Positions 47,477-57,900 of a stretch of 64,000 nt of DNA are shown here, one piece after another. Made by a program: the position numbers and the translations under genes. Origin of the DNA: an uncultured Lutibacter sp. (GTDB taxonomy: Bacteria > Bacteroidota > Bacteroidia > Flavobacteriales > Flavobacteriaceae); assembly GCF_947495725.1 (NCBI RefSeq), contig NZ_CANLZZ010000006.1, positions 62,001 to 126,000 of the forward strand. Direction: 5' to 3'. The notes below the pieces were generated by a model. It was not told where the DNA came from and ran no database searches. It saw only the letters and a list, made by a program, of their open reading frames with translations. How positions within the stretch are numbered: position 1 is the stretch's first letter; each line of letters begins with the position of its first letter.

Positions 47477-48601
47477 ATGAATATTACTACTAAAACTATA
47501 AAATCACTTTTTAAACCTTATTTAACCGTAAAAAATGGTTATAAAGGAGGTAAGGGAGTGTCTCAAAAAAAAGAAGGTCAAAAAACATATAAATTATCTT
47601 CTAATGAAAATCCTATAGGAACATCTCCTTTAGCAATAAACGCAATTAAAGAAGCTATAAAAGATTTGCATTTATACCCAGATACAACTGATATTCGTTT
47701 GCGAGAGGCTTTGGAAGTTTATTACAATAGAGAATTAACTAAAGATCAATTTATTTGTGCAGCAAGTGGTTCCGAAATAATAGATTTAACAATTAGGGCT
47801 TTTGTAAAAGAAGGTGATGAGGTTATTGTTTCAACACCTTGTTTTGTGCCTTATAAAATGTTTTCACGTTGGTCTGGAGCAAACGTTATTGATGTTCCAT
47901 TATTTGAAAACGGTTATAGTTTAAATGTAGAGGGAATTTTAAAATCTGTAACAGAAAAAACAAGAATTGTATTTTTAACAAGTCCTAATAATCCAACAGG
48001 ATCTTATATTTCAAAACAAGAATTGAAATATTTGTTGAGCGAATTACCTCAAGATATTGTAGTTGTTTTTGATGAGGTTTATTGGCATTTTGCAAATGCA
48101 GAAGATTATACAATAGCAAAATCATATATAGCTAAATATCCTAATTTAATTGCCATTAATAGCTTTTCAAAAACTTATGGTTTGGCTTCGTTAAGAGTTG
48201 GATATGCCTATATGAATGTTGATGTAGCAGCGTATTTACGTCAAATTTGTAAACCTTTTTTAATTACAAAATTGTCTTTGGAAGGTGCAATAGCTTCGTT
48301 AAAAGATGCTGTTTTTATTCAAAAAACAGTTGAAACAATTCATTCTGAAAAAATATTTTTAGAAGTAGAATTTGAAAAATTAGGAATTCAATTTTACCCA
48401 ACGCAAGCTAACTTTTATTTAATAACACCACCAATTCCATCAAATGAGTTTGTGCAGTTTTTGGTTGAAGAAGGAATAGCAGTAAGACCTGTTGATAATT
48501 TTGGAGCGACAGGGAAAGTTAGAATTACAATTGGAACACGAGAAGCAAATATAGCTTTGATTAAAGCATTAAATAAGTTGAAATTAATTTCACTTAATTA
48601 A
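47477..48601 (+). CDS. PLP-dependent aminotransferase (HisC-like), probable aromatic aminotransferase
   Basis: Fold-type I class I/II aminotransferase of 374 residues, similar in layout to histidinol-phosphate aminotransferases. I chose ATG 47477; the longer reading from TTG 47417 starts upstream of the -7 element. Recognisable parts are LSSNENPIG, the cofactor-binding FLTSPNNPTGS, VVFDEVYWHF, the Schiff-base lysine K232 in NSFSKTYGLASLRVG, and the C-terminal arginine in VRITIGTR. As first gene of a phenylalanine/tyrosine degradation operon, it most likely converts tyrosine to 4-hydroxyphenylpyruvate, the substrate of hppD downstream. No histidine biosynthesis gene is near. Confidence 0.87.
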   Translation: MNITTKTIKSLFKPYLTVKNGYKGGKGVSQKKEGQKTYKLSSNENPIGTSPLAINAIKEAIKDLHLYPDTTDIRLREALEVYYNRELTKDQFICAASGSEIIDLTIRAFVKEGDEVIVSTPCFVPYKMFSRWSGANVIDVPLFENGYSLNVEGILKSVTEKTRIVFLTSPNNPTGSYISKQELKYLLSELPQDIVVVFDEVYWHFANAEDYTIAKSYIAKYPNLIAINSFSKTYGLASLRVGYAYMNVDVAAYLRQICKPFLITKLSLEGAIASLKDAVFIQKTVETIHSEKIFLEVEFEKLGIQFYPTQANFYLITPPIPSNEFVQFLVEEGIAVRPVDNFGATGKVRITIGTREANIALIKALNKLKLISLN

Positions 48602-48638
48602 TTGCTTATATAAAATACTAAACTAAAAAAATCACATA

Positions 48639-49799
48639 ATGGCACGTTATCACACTTTAGGGAGTATCCCTAGAAAGCGTCATACTACCTTTGAAAAAAC
48701 TGAAGGAGGTTTGTACCAAGAAGAACTTTTTGGTACTGCTGGTTTTTCAGGAATATCATCGCTTTTATACCATATTTATCCGCCAACAGTTGTAAATGAA
48801 GTTAAAGATTTAGGTTCGGTTGCACCAAAAATTGGGATAGAAAAAAATATGAAAGCATTGAGCTTTAAAGGTTTTTCAATTCAATCAGAAGAAGACTTTT
48901 TGGAGAGCAGAAAAACATTGTTTGTAAATAACGATTTACACATTGGTTTGGCTGCTCCCAAAGGTTTTTCAAAAACGTATTTTTATAAAAATGCCGATGC
49001 CGATGAAATGTTATTTATTCATAAAGGTTCAGGAAAATTAAATACTTGTTACGGTTCTATTTCTTTTAAATATGGAGATTATGTAATTATTCCCAAGGGA
49101 ATTATTTATCAGATTGAATTTGATTCAGAAGATAATAGAATTTTATATGTAGAATCTTTTGAGCCAATTTTTACACCAAAAAGATATCGAAATAATTTCG
49201 GGCAATTATTAGAACATTCACCATTTTGTGAGCGCGATTTTAGATTGCCTGAAAACTTAAAAACATTTGATGAAAAAGGTGATTTTAAGGTGAAGGTAAA
49301 AAAGCAAGGAAATATGTGGGAATACACCTATGGAAATCATCCTTTTGATGTGGTTGGCTGGGACGGATTTCATTATCCGTTTGCATTTTCAATTCACGAT
49401 TTTGAACCAATAACAGGAAGAATTCATCAACCGCCACCAGTTCATCAAACTTGGGAGTCGGCAGGTTTTGTGGTGTGTAGTTTTGTACCTAGAATGTACG
49501 ATTATCACCCAAAATCAATTCCAGCTCCGTACCATCACTCAAATATAGATTCGGATGAATTGTTGTACTACGTAGATGGCGATTTTATGAGTAGAAACAA
49601 TATTGAAATAGGTCAGTTAACATTGCATCCAGGAGGAATTCCACACGGACCACATCCGGGAGCTATTGAAAGAAGTGTAGGAAAGAAATCTACAGAAGAA
49701 TTAGCTGTAATGATTGATCCTTTTAGACCATTATCTATTACTGAAAAAGCTTTAAAATTACAAGTTGAAGATTATTATAAATCTTGGAAAACAAACTAA
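48639..49799 (+). CDS. hmgA: Homogentisate 1,2-dioxygenase
   Basis: Cytoplasmic iron(II) dioxygenase of cupin fold that opens the homogentisate ring to maleylacetoacetate. The N-terminal signature RYHTLGSIPRKRH and the segments EEDFLESRKTLFVNND and KPEDGEML-like region (NADADEMLFIHKGSG) are present. The C-terminal iron-ligand region YHHSNIDSDELLYY, with the following GGIPHGPHPG near 330-340, is intact. At 386 residues it fits the shorter bacterial form. It overlaps no neighbour; hppD starts 11 bases after its stop. Confidence 0.93.
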   Translation: MARYHTLGSIPRKRHTTFEKTEGGLYQEELFGTAGFSGISSLLYHIYPPTVVNEVKDLGSVAPKIGIEKNMKALSFKGFSIQSEEDFLESRKTLFVNNDLHIGLAAPKGFSKTYFYKNADADEMLFIHKGSGKLNTCYGSISFKYGDYVIIPKGIIYQIEFDSEDNRILYVESFEPIFTPKRYRNNFGQLLEHSPFCERDFRLPENLKTFDEKGDFKVKVKKQGNMWEYTYGNHPFDVVGWDGFHYPFAFSIHDFEPITGRIHQPPPVHQTWESAGFVVCSFVPRMYDYHPKSIPAPYHHSNIDSDELLYYVDGDFMSRNNIEIGQLTLHPGGIPHGPHPGAIERSVGKKSTEELAVMIDPFRPLSITEKALKLQVEDYYKSWKTN

Positions 49800-49810
49800 A
49801 AAAATTAAAA

Positions 49811-50977
49811 ATGTCAGCAGAAATTAAAAATTTAAAAGATTTACAAAACACCGAGTATTCATTAAAGAAATTGTTTGATGATGCGGAAGATTTTCTTCCA
49901 TTATTAGGAACAGATTATGTAGAATTATACGTAGGTAATGCCAAGCAATCGGCAAATTATTATAAAACCGCTTTTGGTTTTCAATCTGAAGCTTACGCAG
50001 GGTTAGAAACTGGAATGAAAGACCGAGTTTCGTATGTGTTAAAGCAAGATAAAATTCGTTTGGTTTTAACAACTTCTTTAGAAGAAGGTGGCGAAATAAA
50101 CGAGCATATAAATAAGCACGGAGATGGTGTAAAAGTTGTTGCTCTTTGGGTTGAAGACGCAACAAAAGCTTGGGAAGAAACCACAAAAAGAGGAGCAAAA
50201 TCGTATATGGAGCCTACACGAGAAGATGATGGTGAAAATGGCTATGTAGTTCGTTCTGGAATTCATTCATACGGTGACACCGTTCACGTTTTTGTGGAAA
50301 GAAAAAACTACAAAGGTGTGTTTTTACCAAACTATAAAAAATGGGATTCTCATTACAATCCAGAACCAGTAGGTTTAAAATTTATTGACCATATGGTTGG
50401 TAATGTTGGCTGGGATGAAATGAATAAATGGTGTGAGTTTTATGCAAAAGTAATGGGGTTTGCGCAAATAATTTCATTTGATGATAAAGATATTTCAACA
50501 GATTTTACGGCTTTAATGAGTAAAGTAATGTCTAACGGAAATGGGCGAATTAAATTCCCAATTAATGAACCTGCGGAAGGGAAAAAGAAATCTCAAATTG
50601 AAGAGTATATAGATTTTTACAATGGACCAGGAGTTCAGCATATTGCTGTTGCTACAAATGATATTGTTTCAACAGTTTCAGCAATGAGAGATAGAGGTGT
50701 TGAGTTTTTATATGTGCCTGAAAATTATTACGATGATTTATTAGAGCGTGTTGGAGAAATTGATGAGGATATTGAGGTTTTAAAAAAACACGGTATCTTA
50801 ATAGACCGAGACGATGAAGGTTATTTACTGCAATTGTTTACAAAACCTGTGGTAGACAGACCAACAATGTTTTTTGAAATTATTCAAAGAAAAGGCGCAG
50901 AATCTTTTGGAAAAGGAAACTTTAAAGCATTGTTTGAAGCTATTGAAAGGGAACAAGAAAACAGAGGAACACTTTAA
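49811..50977 (+). CDS. hppD: 4-hydroxyphenylpyruvate dioxygenase
   Basis: Non-heme iron dioxygenase converting 4-hydroxyphenylpyruvate to homogentisate. It consists of two vicinal-oxygen-chelate domains. The iron triad is read as H194 (FIDHMVG), H277 (GVQHIAV) and E356 (FFEIIQR), and the family tail RKGAESFGKGNFKALFEAIE is present. I chose ATG 49811, not the upstream in-frame TTG 49784 inside hmgA, because it matches the usual length of about 388 residues. It is followed 10 bases later by the phenylalanine hydroxylase gene. Confidence 0.95.
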   Translation: MSAEIKNLKDLQNTEYSLKKLFDDAEDFLPLLGTDYVELYVGNAKQSANYYKTAFGFQSEAYAGLETGMKDRVSYVLKQDKIRLVLTTSLEEGGEINEHINKHGDGVKVVALWVEDATKAWEETTKRGAKSYMEPTREDDGENGYVVRSGIHSYGDTVHVFVERKNYKGVFLPNYKKWDSHYNPEPVGLKFIDHMVGNVGWDEMNKWCEFYAKVMGFAQIISFDDKDISTDFTALMSKVMSNGNGRIKFPINEPAEGKKKSQIEEYIDFYNGPGVQHIAVATNDIVSTVSAMRDRGVEFLYVPENYYDDLLERVGEIDEDIEVLKKHGILIDRDDEGYLLQLFTKPVVDRPTMFFEIIQRKGAESFGKGNFKALFEAIEREQENRGTL

Positions 50978-50987
50978 AAAAATAGTA

Positions 50988-52733
50988 GTGAATTCTAAAA
51001 ATAAAATAGAATTAAATAGCGTAACAAAAAGGTTGCCAAAGCATTTGCTTAAATTCATTGTAAAGCAACCTTATGAGGAATATACAGCTCAAAACCAAGC
51101 TGTGTGGCGCTATGTTATGCGATTGAATATTGATTACCTAAAAAATACAGCACACAGTTATTATTTAGATGGCATAGAAAAAACAGGAATTTCCGTAGAT
51201 AGCATTCCTAAAATGGAAGGAATGAACAGAATTTTGAAAGAAATTGGCTGGGCAGCAGTTGCTGTTGATGGATTTATTCCTCCAAATGCTTTTATGGAAT
51301 TTCAGGCTTATAATGTGTTGGTAATTGCATCAGATATTAGAACGTTGGAACATATTGAATATACGCCGGCACCAGACATTATTCACGAAGCGGCTGGACA
51401 CGCACCTATAATTGCAAACCCTGAATATGCTGAATATTTAAGACGTTTTGGTGAGATTGGAAGCAAAGCAATTTCGTCTGATAAAGATTATGAAATGTAC
51501 GAGGCCGTTAGGCATTTATCAATTGTAAAAGAAGATCCAAATACTTCAGAAAATGAAATTGAAAAAGCTACTGAAGTGGTTAATAATCTTCAAAATAATA
51601 TGGGTGAATTGTCTGAAATGGCTCAAATTAGAAATTTGCATTGGTGGACAGTTGAGTATGGATTAATTGGAGAACTCGAAAATCCAAAAATATACGGAGC
51701 TGGTTTGCTTTCTTCAATTGGAGAGAGTAAAACTTGTTTAAAAGAAGAGGTTAAAAAGATTCCGTATTCTATTAAAGCTGCTCAACAAAATTTTGATATT
51801 ACTAAACCACAACCTCAATTATTTGTAACTCCAAATTTTGCTCATTTAAGTTATGTTTTGGAGAAGTTTGCAAATACAATGGCGGTTAGAAAAGGTGGTT
51901 TAAAAGGGATTCAGAAGTTGATTGTTTCAAAAAATATTGGAACTATTGAGTTAAGTACTGGGTTACAAATTTCAGGAGTTTTTACCAATGTAATTAGTAA
52001 TGAAAATAAACCAATTTATATTCAAACAACTGGAGAAACAGCATTAGCTTCTAGAGATAAAGAGTTAATCGGTCACGGAGTAATCTACCATAAAGAAGGT
52101 TTTGGAAGCCCTATTGGAAAGTTGGAAGGAATTAACTTGGCAATTGAAGATATGTCGCCAAAAGATTTGGAGGTGTATGGAATTTACGAAGGTTTAAATA
52201 CTGAATTATTTTTTGAAGGTGGAGTTAAGGTTAGCGGACAAATAATTACAGGAGTTAGAGATTTACAAGGAAAAATTATGCTGATTTCTTTTAAAAATTG
52301 TACGGTTACTTATGGCGATGAAGTTCTTTTCAAGCCAGAATGGGGAATTTATGATATGGCGGTAGGTAAAGATGTTGTTTCCGCATTTTCTGGACCTGCT
52401 TCAAGTGAATCTTTTGAAGATATTTACGAAGTTCCTTCAGAAAAAACTCATAAGATAAACTATTCAAAAAATGAATTAAAGCTTCATTCTTTTTATGCTG
52501 AAATAAGAAAAATGAGAGAAACCGAAGAATTAGATTTAGCTAGAATTGAAACTATTTTTAATGAAGTTGTAAATAATTTTAATAATGAATGGTTGTTGTT
52601 TTTAGAAATGTACGAACTAACTCATAAAAATGAAGGCAGTTTTTCAGAAGTTGTTTTAAAACAATTAGAAGAACTAAAGCAAGAAGACAAAAACAAGAAA
52701 TTAATTGAAGATGGTTTAAAACTACTGTCTTAA
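50988..52733 (+). CDS. Phenylalanine 4-monooxygenase, long form
   Basis: Iron- and pterin-dependent aromatic amino acid hydroxylase converting phenylalanine to tyrosine. The iron-binding core is HEAAGH (H133 and H138), preceded by the APDIIHE run and followed by AEYLRRFGEIG. I chose GTG 50988, 10 bases after the hppD stop; no ATG is available there, and the longer reading starts within hppD. That gives 581 residues, with roughly 280 residues after the catalytic domain that I cannot assign, in line with a long Bacteroidota type. No pterin carbinolamine dehydratase gene is adjacent. Start is moderately certain, function high. Confidence 0.88.
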   Translation: MNSKNKIELNSVTKRLPKHLLKFIVKQPYEEYTAQNQAVWRYVMRLNIDYLKNTAHSYYLDGIEKTGISVDSIPKMEGMNRILKEIGWAAVAVDGFIPPNAFMEFQAYNVLVIASDIRTLEHIEYTPAPDIIHEAAGHAPIIANPEYAEYLRRFGEIGSKAISSDKDYEMYEAVRHLSIVKEDPNTSENEIEKATEVVNNLQNNMGELSEMAQIRNLHWWTVEYGLIGELENPKIYGAGLLSSIGESKTCLKEEVKKIPYSIKAAQQNFDITKPQPQLFVTPNFAHLSYVLEKFANTMAVRKGGLKGIQKLIVSKNIGTIELSTGLQISGVFTNVISNENKPIYIQTTGETALASRDKELIGHGVIYHKEGFGSPIGKLEGINLAIEDMSPKDLEVYGIYEGLNTELFFEGGVKVSGQIITGVRDLQGKIMLISFKNCTVTYGDEVLFKPEWGIYDMAVGKDVVSAFSGPASSESFEDIYEVPSEKTHKINYSKNELKLHSFYAEIRKMRETEELDLARIETIFNEVVNNFNNEWLLFLEMYELTHKNEGSFSEVVLKQLEELKQEDKNKKLIEDGLKLLS

Positions 52734-52747
52734 AAAGAAAAAATACA

Positions 52748-53983
52748 ATGAAAACGTGGTTTAAAATATCTGATAATTCAGATTTTACAATATATAATAT
52801 TCCATTTGGAATTTTTTCAACTCCAACTTCAAAAAAGAGAGTTGGAATTGCAATTGGCGAGTCTATTTTAGATTTATCTGTTGCTTATGATTTGGGCTTA
52901 TTTTTAGAGTTAAACTTTTCAAAAGCTGTTTTTGAGTCGGACTTTTTAAATGATTTTATTTCATTAGGGAAATTGACAACTAATAGGGTTAGAACTATAA
53001 TTCAGCAAGAATTGTGTAATGAAAACTCTATTTTAAAATCTTCAAAAGAAGCTTTTATTCTTCAAAATGAAGCTGAAATGCATTTGCCGGTTAAAGTTGG
53101 TGATTATACCGATTTTTATTCGAGCATTGAGCACGCTACAAATGTTGGAATGATGTTTAGAGACCCTGAAAATGCTTTGTTACCAAACTGGAAACACATT
53201 CCTGTTGGTTATCACGGTAGAGCTTCGTCGATTATGGTGAGCGGAAAAAATATTCATAGACCAAAAGGACAAGTTTTAAAACCAAATGAAACTTTGCCAG
53301 TTTTTGAACCTTCAGCGAGAGTGGATTTTGAATTGGAAATGGGTTTTATAATTGGGAAGAAAACTGAAGTTGGAGATTCAATTTCAACAAAAAAAGCAGA
53401 AGATTATATTTTTGGAAAAGTATTATTTAATGATTGGTCTGCAAGAGATATTCAAAAATGGGAATATGTTCCTTTAGGTCCTTTTTTGGCAAAGAATTTT
53501 GCTTCATCAATTTCACCTTGGGTGGTAACATTAGAAGCTTTGGAGCCTTTTAGAGTTGCTGGTCCAGAGCAAAACCCAAAAGTTTTACAGCATTTAGAAT
53601 ACAATGGCTTTAAAAATTTTGATATTAATTTAGAAGTGTCAATTGCTCCAAATAATTCAGAAGAAACAGTTGTTAGTAAGTCTAACTTTAAATATATGTA
53701 TTGGAATATGTCGCAACAATTGGCACATCATACAAGTAATGGTTGTAATGTTAATGTGGGCGATATGTTAGCTTCAGGAACTATAAGTGGAAAAAGTAAA
53801 GATAGTTACGGTTCTATGTTAGAGTTATCTTGGGCTGGAAAAAATCCGGTTAAATTGAACAATGGAGAAGAACGTAAATTTATAGAAGATTATGATACTG
53901 TAATTATGCGTGGCTATTGTAAAAAAGATGAAATAAGAGTTGGTTTTGGTGAAGTAAAAGCTCAAATATTACCTTCAAAATAA
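52748..53983 (+). CDS. fahA: Fumarylacetoacetase
   Basis: Metal-dependent hydrolase that cleaves fumarylacetoacetate to fumarate and acetoacetate, the last step of the pathway. The N-terminal SH3-like domain (about 15-115) is followed by the catalytic domain with YTDFYSSIEHATNVG (catalytic H129), then VGYHGRASS, the metal-binding DFELEMGFI, and NDWSARDIQKWEYVPLGPF. At 411 residues it is of normal length. It begins 14 bases after the hydroxylase stop and 5 bases before the flavin reductase-like gene. Confidence 0.95.
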   Translation: MKTWFKISDNSDFTIYNIPFGIFSTPTSKKRVGIAIGESILDLSVAYDLGLFLELNFSKAVFESDFLNDFISLGKLTTNRVRTIIQQELCNENSILKSSKEAFILQNEAEMHLPVKVGDYTDFYSSIEHATNVGMMFRDPENALLPNWKHIPVGYHGRASSIMVSGKNIHRPKGQVLKPNETLPVFEPSARVDFELEMGFIIGKKTEVGDSISTKKAEDYIFGKVLFNDWSARDIQKWEYVPLGPFLAKNFASSISPWVVTLEALEPFRVAGPEQNPKVLQHLEYNGFKNFDINLEVSIAPNNSEETVVSKSNFKYMYWNMSQQLAHHTSNGCNVNVGDMLASGTISGKSKDSYGSMLELSWAGKNPVKLNNGEERKFIEDYDTVIMRGYCKKDEIRVGFGEVKAQILPSK

Positions 53984-53988
53984 AAATT

Positions 53989-54885
53989 ATGAAACAAGTA
54001 ACTTCCATAGATCCAAATTCAATTTCTACTAAAGAATTGCACAGTATTTTATTAACGGCAATTGCACCTAGACCAATAGCATTTGCAAGTACTGTAAATT
54101 TAAAAGGCGAAGTAAATTTAAGTCCGTTTAGTTTTTTTAACGTGTTTAGTTCTAATCCTCCAACGTTAATTTTTTCACCAGCACGTAGAGTTAGAGATAA
54201 CACTACAAAGCATACTTTACAAAATGTTGAGGCGGTAAAAGAAGTTGTGATTAACATTGTAAATTACCCAATTGTTGAGCAAATGTCTTTAGCTAGTACA
54301 GAGTATGAAGAAGGTGTAAACGAGTTTAAAAAAGCCGGATTAACAGAAGGGAAATCGGTAAAAGTGAAACCACCAAGAGTTCTAGAATCACCAGTTTCGT
54401 TTGAGTGTGTGGTTGATAATATTATTTCTTTAGGAAATGAAGGCGGAGCAGGAAATTTAGTAATTTGTAAAGTTGTTTACATTCATATTAACAATGAATT
54501 TTTAGATGAAAATAATTTATTAGATACCAAAAAATTAGATTTAGTGGCGCGCTTGGGTGGAAGTTGGTATTCTAGAATTACTGAAGATTCTCTTTTTGAA
54601 ATTCCAAAACCTATAATTTCAAAAGGTATTGGTGTAGATAATTTACCTAAACACATATTTAAAACAGATATTTTGTCTGGAAACAATATTGGAAGATTAG
54701 GTAATTATGAGGAAATTCCTTCAGAAGAGGAAATAGAAAAATTTAAAAGTTTACCAGAAATAGCTGAAATGTTAATTGATTTAGATGAAGAAGAAAAGAT
54801 GGAGCTTATTCATAAAAAGGTAAAATTAAATATAGATAGTGGAGATTTAGATATGGCTATAAAACTTCTTTTTTGTTTTAACTAG
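53989..54885 (+). CDS. Flavin reductase-like FMN-binding split-barrel protein
   Basis: Cytoplasmic protein of 298 residues with a flavin reductase-like split barrel in the N-terminal two thirds (TAIAPRPIAFASTV, NLSPFSFFNVFSSNPPTLIFSPA), expected to bind FMN. It is the last gene of the aromatic operon, 5 bases after fahA. Its role there is not known to me. It may supply reduced flavin or reductant, or do an undescribed step; the operon lacks a maleylacetoacetate isomerase. Confidence 0.83.
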   Translation: MKQVTSIDPNSISTKELHSILLTAIAPRPIAFASTVNLKGEVNLSPFSFFNVFSSNPPTLIFSPARRVRDNTTKHTLQNVEAVKEVVINIVNYPIVEQMSLASTEYEEGVNEFKKAGLTEGKSVKVKPPRVLESPVSFECVVDNIISLGNEGGAGNLVICKVVYIHINNEFLDENNLLDTKKLDLVARLGGSWYSRITEDSLFEIPKPIISKGIGVDNLPKHIFKTDILSGNNIGRLGNYEEIPSEEEIEKFKSLPEIAEMLIDLDEEEKMELIHKKVKLNIDSGDLDMAIKLLFCFN

Positions 54886-54911
54886 TATTTTTTAAAGGCG
54901 TTTAATTTTTT

Positions 54912-54942
54912 AAAGAGTTTACTATTTAGTAAGCTCTTTTTT
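54912..54942 (+). terminator. Rho-independent terminator
   Basis: AAAGAGTTTACT pairs with AGTAAGCTCTTT (one wobble) around an ATTT loop, ending in a T-run. It closes the aromatic operon 26 bases before the HTCS gene. Confidence 0.85.
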
Positions 54943-54968
54943 AATTAAAAAACACGAAATTTACCCTA

Positions 54969-57900
54969 ATGAAAAAATATGCTTTTATATTTCTTTTTTA
55001 TCTATTAACTTTTGGGTTGAGTGCATCGGAGTTCCACAAATTGACAACTTTAGATGGGCTTTCTCAAAACGATGTTAATTATATTTTTCAGGATTGTAGA
55101 GGTTTTATTTGGATTGGTACTAATGACGGATTGAATAGATATGATGGATATAATTTTAAAGTATTTAGAAAAGAACCAAGAGAGCTAGGCGGATTACGAA
55201 GTAATATTATAAATTCAATAGTTGAAGACAAACAAGGGAATTTATGGGTAGGTTCACTAGATAACGGTGTTAGTAAATACAATGTTTTAACAAATAAATT
55301 TACATCCATTATTAATAAGGATAATAATCCCAAAATTTTTGCTTCAAACGGAAGTTTAAAATTGTTGGCCGATAGTAAAGGGAATATTTGGGTACTAACC
55401 AATAAAGGAATTGAAATTATTAATTCTAAAAACAATAAGGTTGAGAGTGTTATTCAAAATAAGCACCTTGTAAATTCTCCACAAACAATTTATGAAGATA
55501 AAAGTGGTATTATATGGATTGGTACAGACAATGGACTTTTAAAATTGAACCCAAAAACATTTGAATTAGAAAAAGAGTTTAAGTTAGGAACATCTGTGAT
55601 TTATATTTCGCAGTGGGATAATAATTTAATTTTTTCCAATAATGATGGCGTTTATCAATTTAACGAAAAAGAGAGTAGTGCACATAAAATATCAAATGTT
55701 ATTGGTGGAAAATCAATCTTTGTAGATGATAATAACTTGTGGGTCGCTTCTTTTAAAAAGGGAATTTTTGTTTACAATTTATCAAATGAAAATACAATTT
55801 CGGCTAGTTCAAATAGTATAAAATGGAATTCGAGAAAGAATGATTTTATGAACTATAATGTTTCATCCTTATTAAAAGATAATTCAGGATTAATTTGGAT
55901 AGGTACAAGTGGTGGAGGTGTTGAAGTTTACAATCCAAAAGGTCAATTTTTTAAACATTATACAGCAACAAAAAATAAAGGTAGTTTATCTCATAAAACA
56001 GTTAGATCGGTTTTAGAAGATAATTATCAGAACTTGTGGATTGGAACTGAAAATGGAGGATTGAATTTCCTTCCAAAAGAACATAAGAATGATTATAATA
56101 AAGGTTTTATTTCAATTTTACCCAACCATAGCTTTGTTACGGTGTTAAGCCTTGATAAAAAAAATGATAGAGTTTGGGTAGGTTTACCTGCTGGAATCAA
56201 AATATTTAGTGCTAAAACAGGTGAAGAAATTTATTTACCTAAGAATAGTTTTAATGGAATAAACGCTGTTTTTTCAATATTAATTGATAGTAAAGGGGTT
56301 GTTTGGGTAGGAACCTACGGCAAAGGGTTGTGGCGATTAAAATTGGATAAAAATGGAAACTATTTAAAAACTCAATTTATTGCTGAAGGAAAAAATAATT
56401 CATTGTCTGCAAATATTGTAAGAAGTATTTTAGAAGATAAAAACGGTAATATTTGGGTTGGAACTTCTGCAGGTTTAAACAAAATTAAGTTTGAAGATAA
56501 ATTAAAAGAAGAACCTAATTTTGTAGTTTATAAAAATGATATTAATAACCCTAAAAGCATAAGCCATAATTATATTTTGCCCTTATTTGAATCTTCAAAA
56601 GGAGATTTATGGATTGGTACTTTGGGTGGTGGTTTAAATAAATTATGTGAAGGCGAAAATGGAATTCATTATTTTGAAACAATAACAACAAATAATGGTT
56701 TACCAAACAATGCAATAAAAGGCATTTTAGAAGATGAAAAAGGAAATTTATGGATTTCTACAAATAAAGGAATCAGTCGCTTTAATCCGGAAAATAAAAG
56801 CATTCGAAATTTTGGTGTAAGCGATGGCTTACAAGATTTTGAGTTTAGAGATTTTGCTTGTTACAAGCGTGCATCTGGAGAAATGATTTTTGGTGGAGTT
56901 AACGGATTCAATACATTTTTTCCGAATAAAATATCGCTTGATACAACTATTAATAAAGTTGTTTTTACAGATCTTGAAATTCTAAATCAACCAATTGGAG
57001 TAGGCGATGAGTATAAAGGCAGAGTTATTTTAAATCAATCTATTAATAGTTTAGATGTATTAGAACTAAAATACCAAGAAAACAGTTTTACCATTTATTT
57101 TTCAGGCTTGCATTATGCTTCGCCAAGTAAAAATCAATACAAATACAAACTAGAAGGTTTTGATGATGCTTGGGTTTCAGTAAATTCGAATACTCGATTT
57201 GCGAAATACACAAATTTAAATTCAGGAAAATATACCTTAAATGTAATTGCTTCAAATAGCGATGGACATTGGAGTACAAACCCAAAATCAATTACAATAA
57301 CTGTAAAATCACCGTGGTATTATTCGGGTTTTGCAATAGTTATTTACGTAATGTTATTTGCGTTGGCGTTGTGGTTTTTTAGGCGTTTTACCATAATAGG
57401 TGTGCAACGAAAAAGTAAGCTAGAAATGGAAAGTTTTGAGAAAGAAAAAATTCAAAATCTTTCACAAATGAAACTTCAGTTTTTTACAAATATTTCGCAC
57501 GAGTTTAGAACGCCTTTAACCTTAATATTAGGCCCTATTTCTAAATTGTTGAAAGAGAAAAAAACAATGTCAGATAATAAAGTAGCTGAGAATTATGAAA
57601 TTATTCATCGGAATGCGAATAATCTTCAACGATTAATTACCCAATTAATGGATTTTAGAAAGTTTGAACAAGGTAAAATAAACATAAAAGCAAGTGAAGG
57701 AAATCTAATTGGGTTTATTCAAAAAATAATGACTTCATTCAATTTTATTGCTGAACAAAAAGAAATTGAATTTACACTTAAGCACAAAACATCAAATTTA
57801 CCATTATGGTTTGATGCCGATAAACTTGAAAAAGTATTGATGAATTTATTATCCAATGCTTTTAAATTTACAAACAGAAACGGAAGTATTACAATTAAAG

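Noticed and set aside
49824-50198. 124-residue open frame on the minus strand
   Set aside because: It is antisense to hppD, low in complexity and Leu/His-rich; hppD itself is fully supported by catalytic residues.
50874-50987. Upstream TTG start of the phenylalanine hydroxylase inside hppD
   Set aside because: It would need a 104-base overlap with hppD, and the added residues are the out-of-frame reading of the conserved hppD C-terminus.
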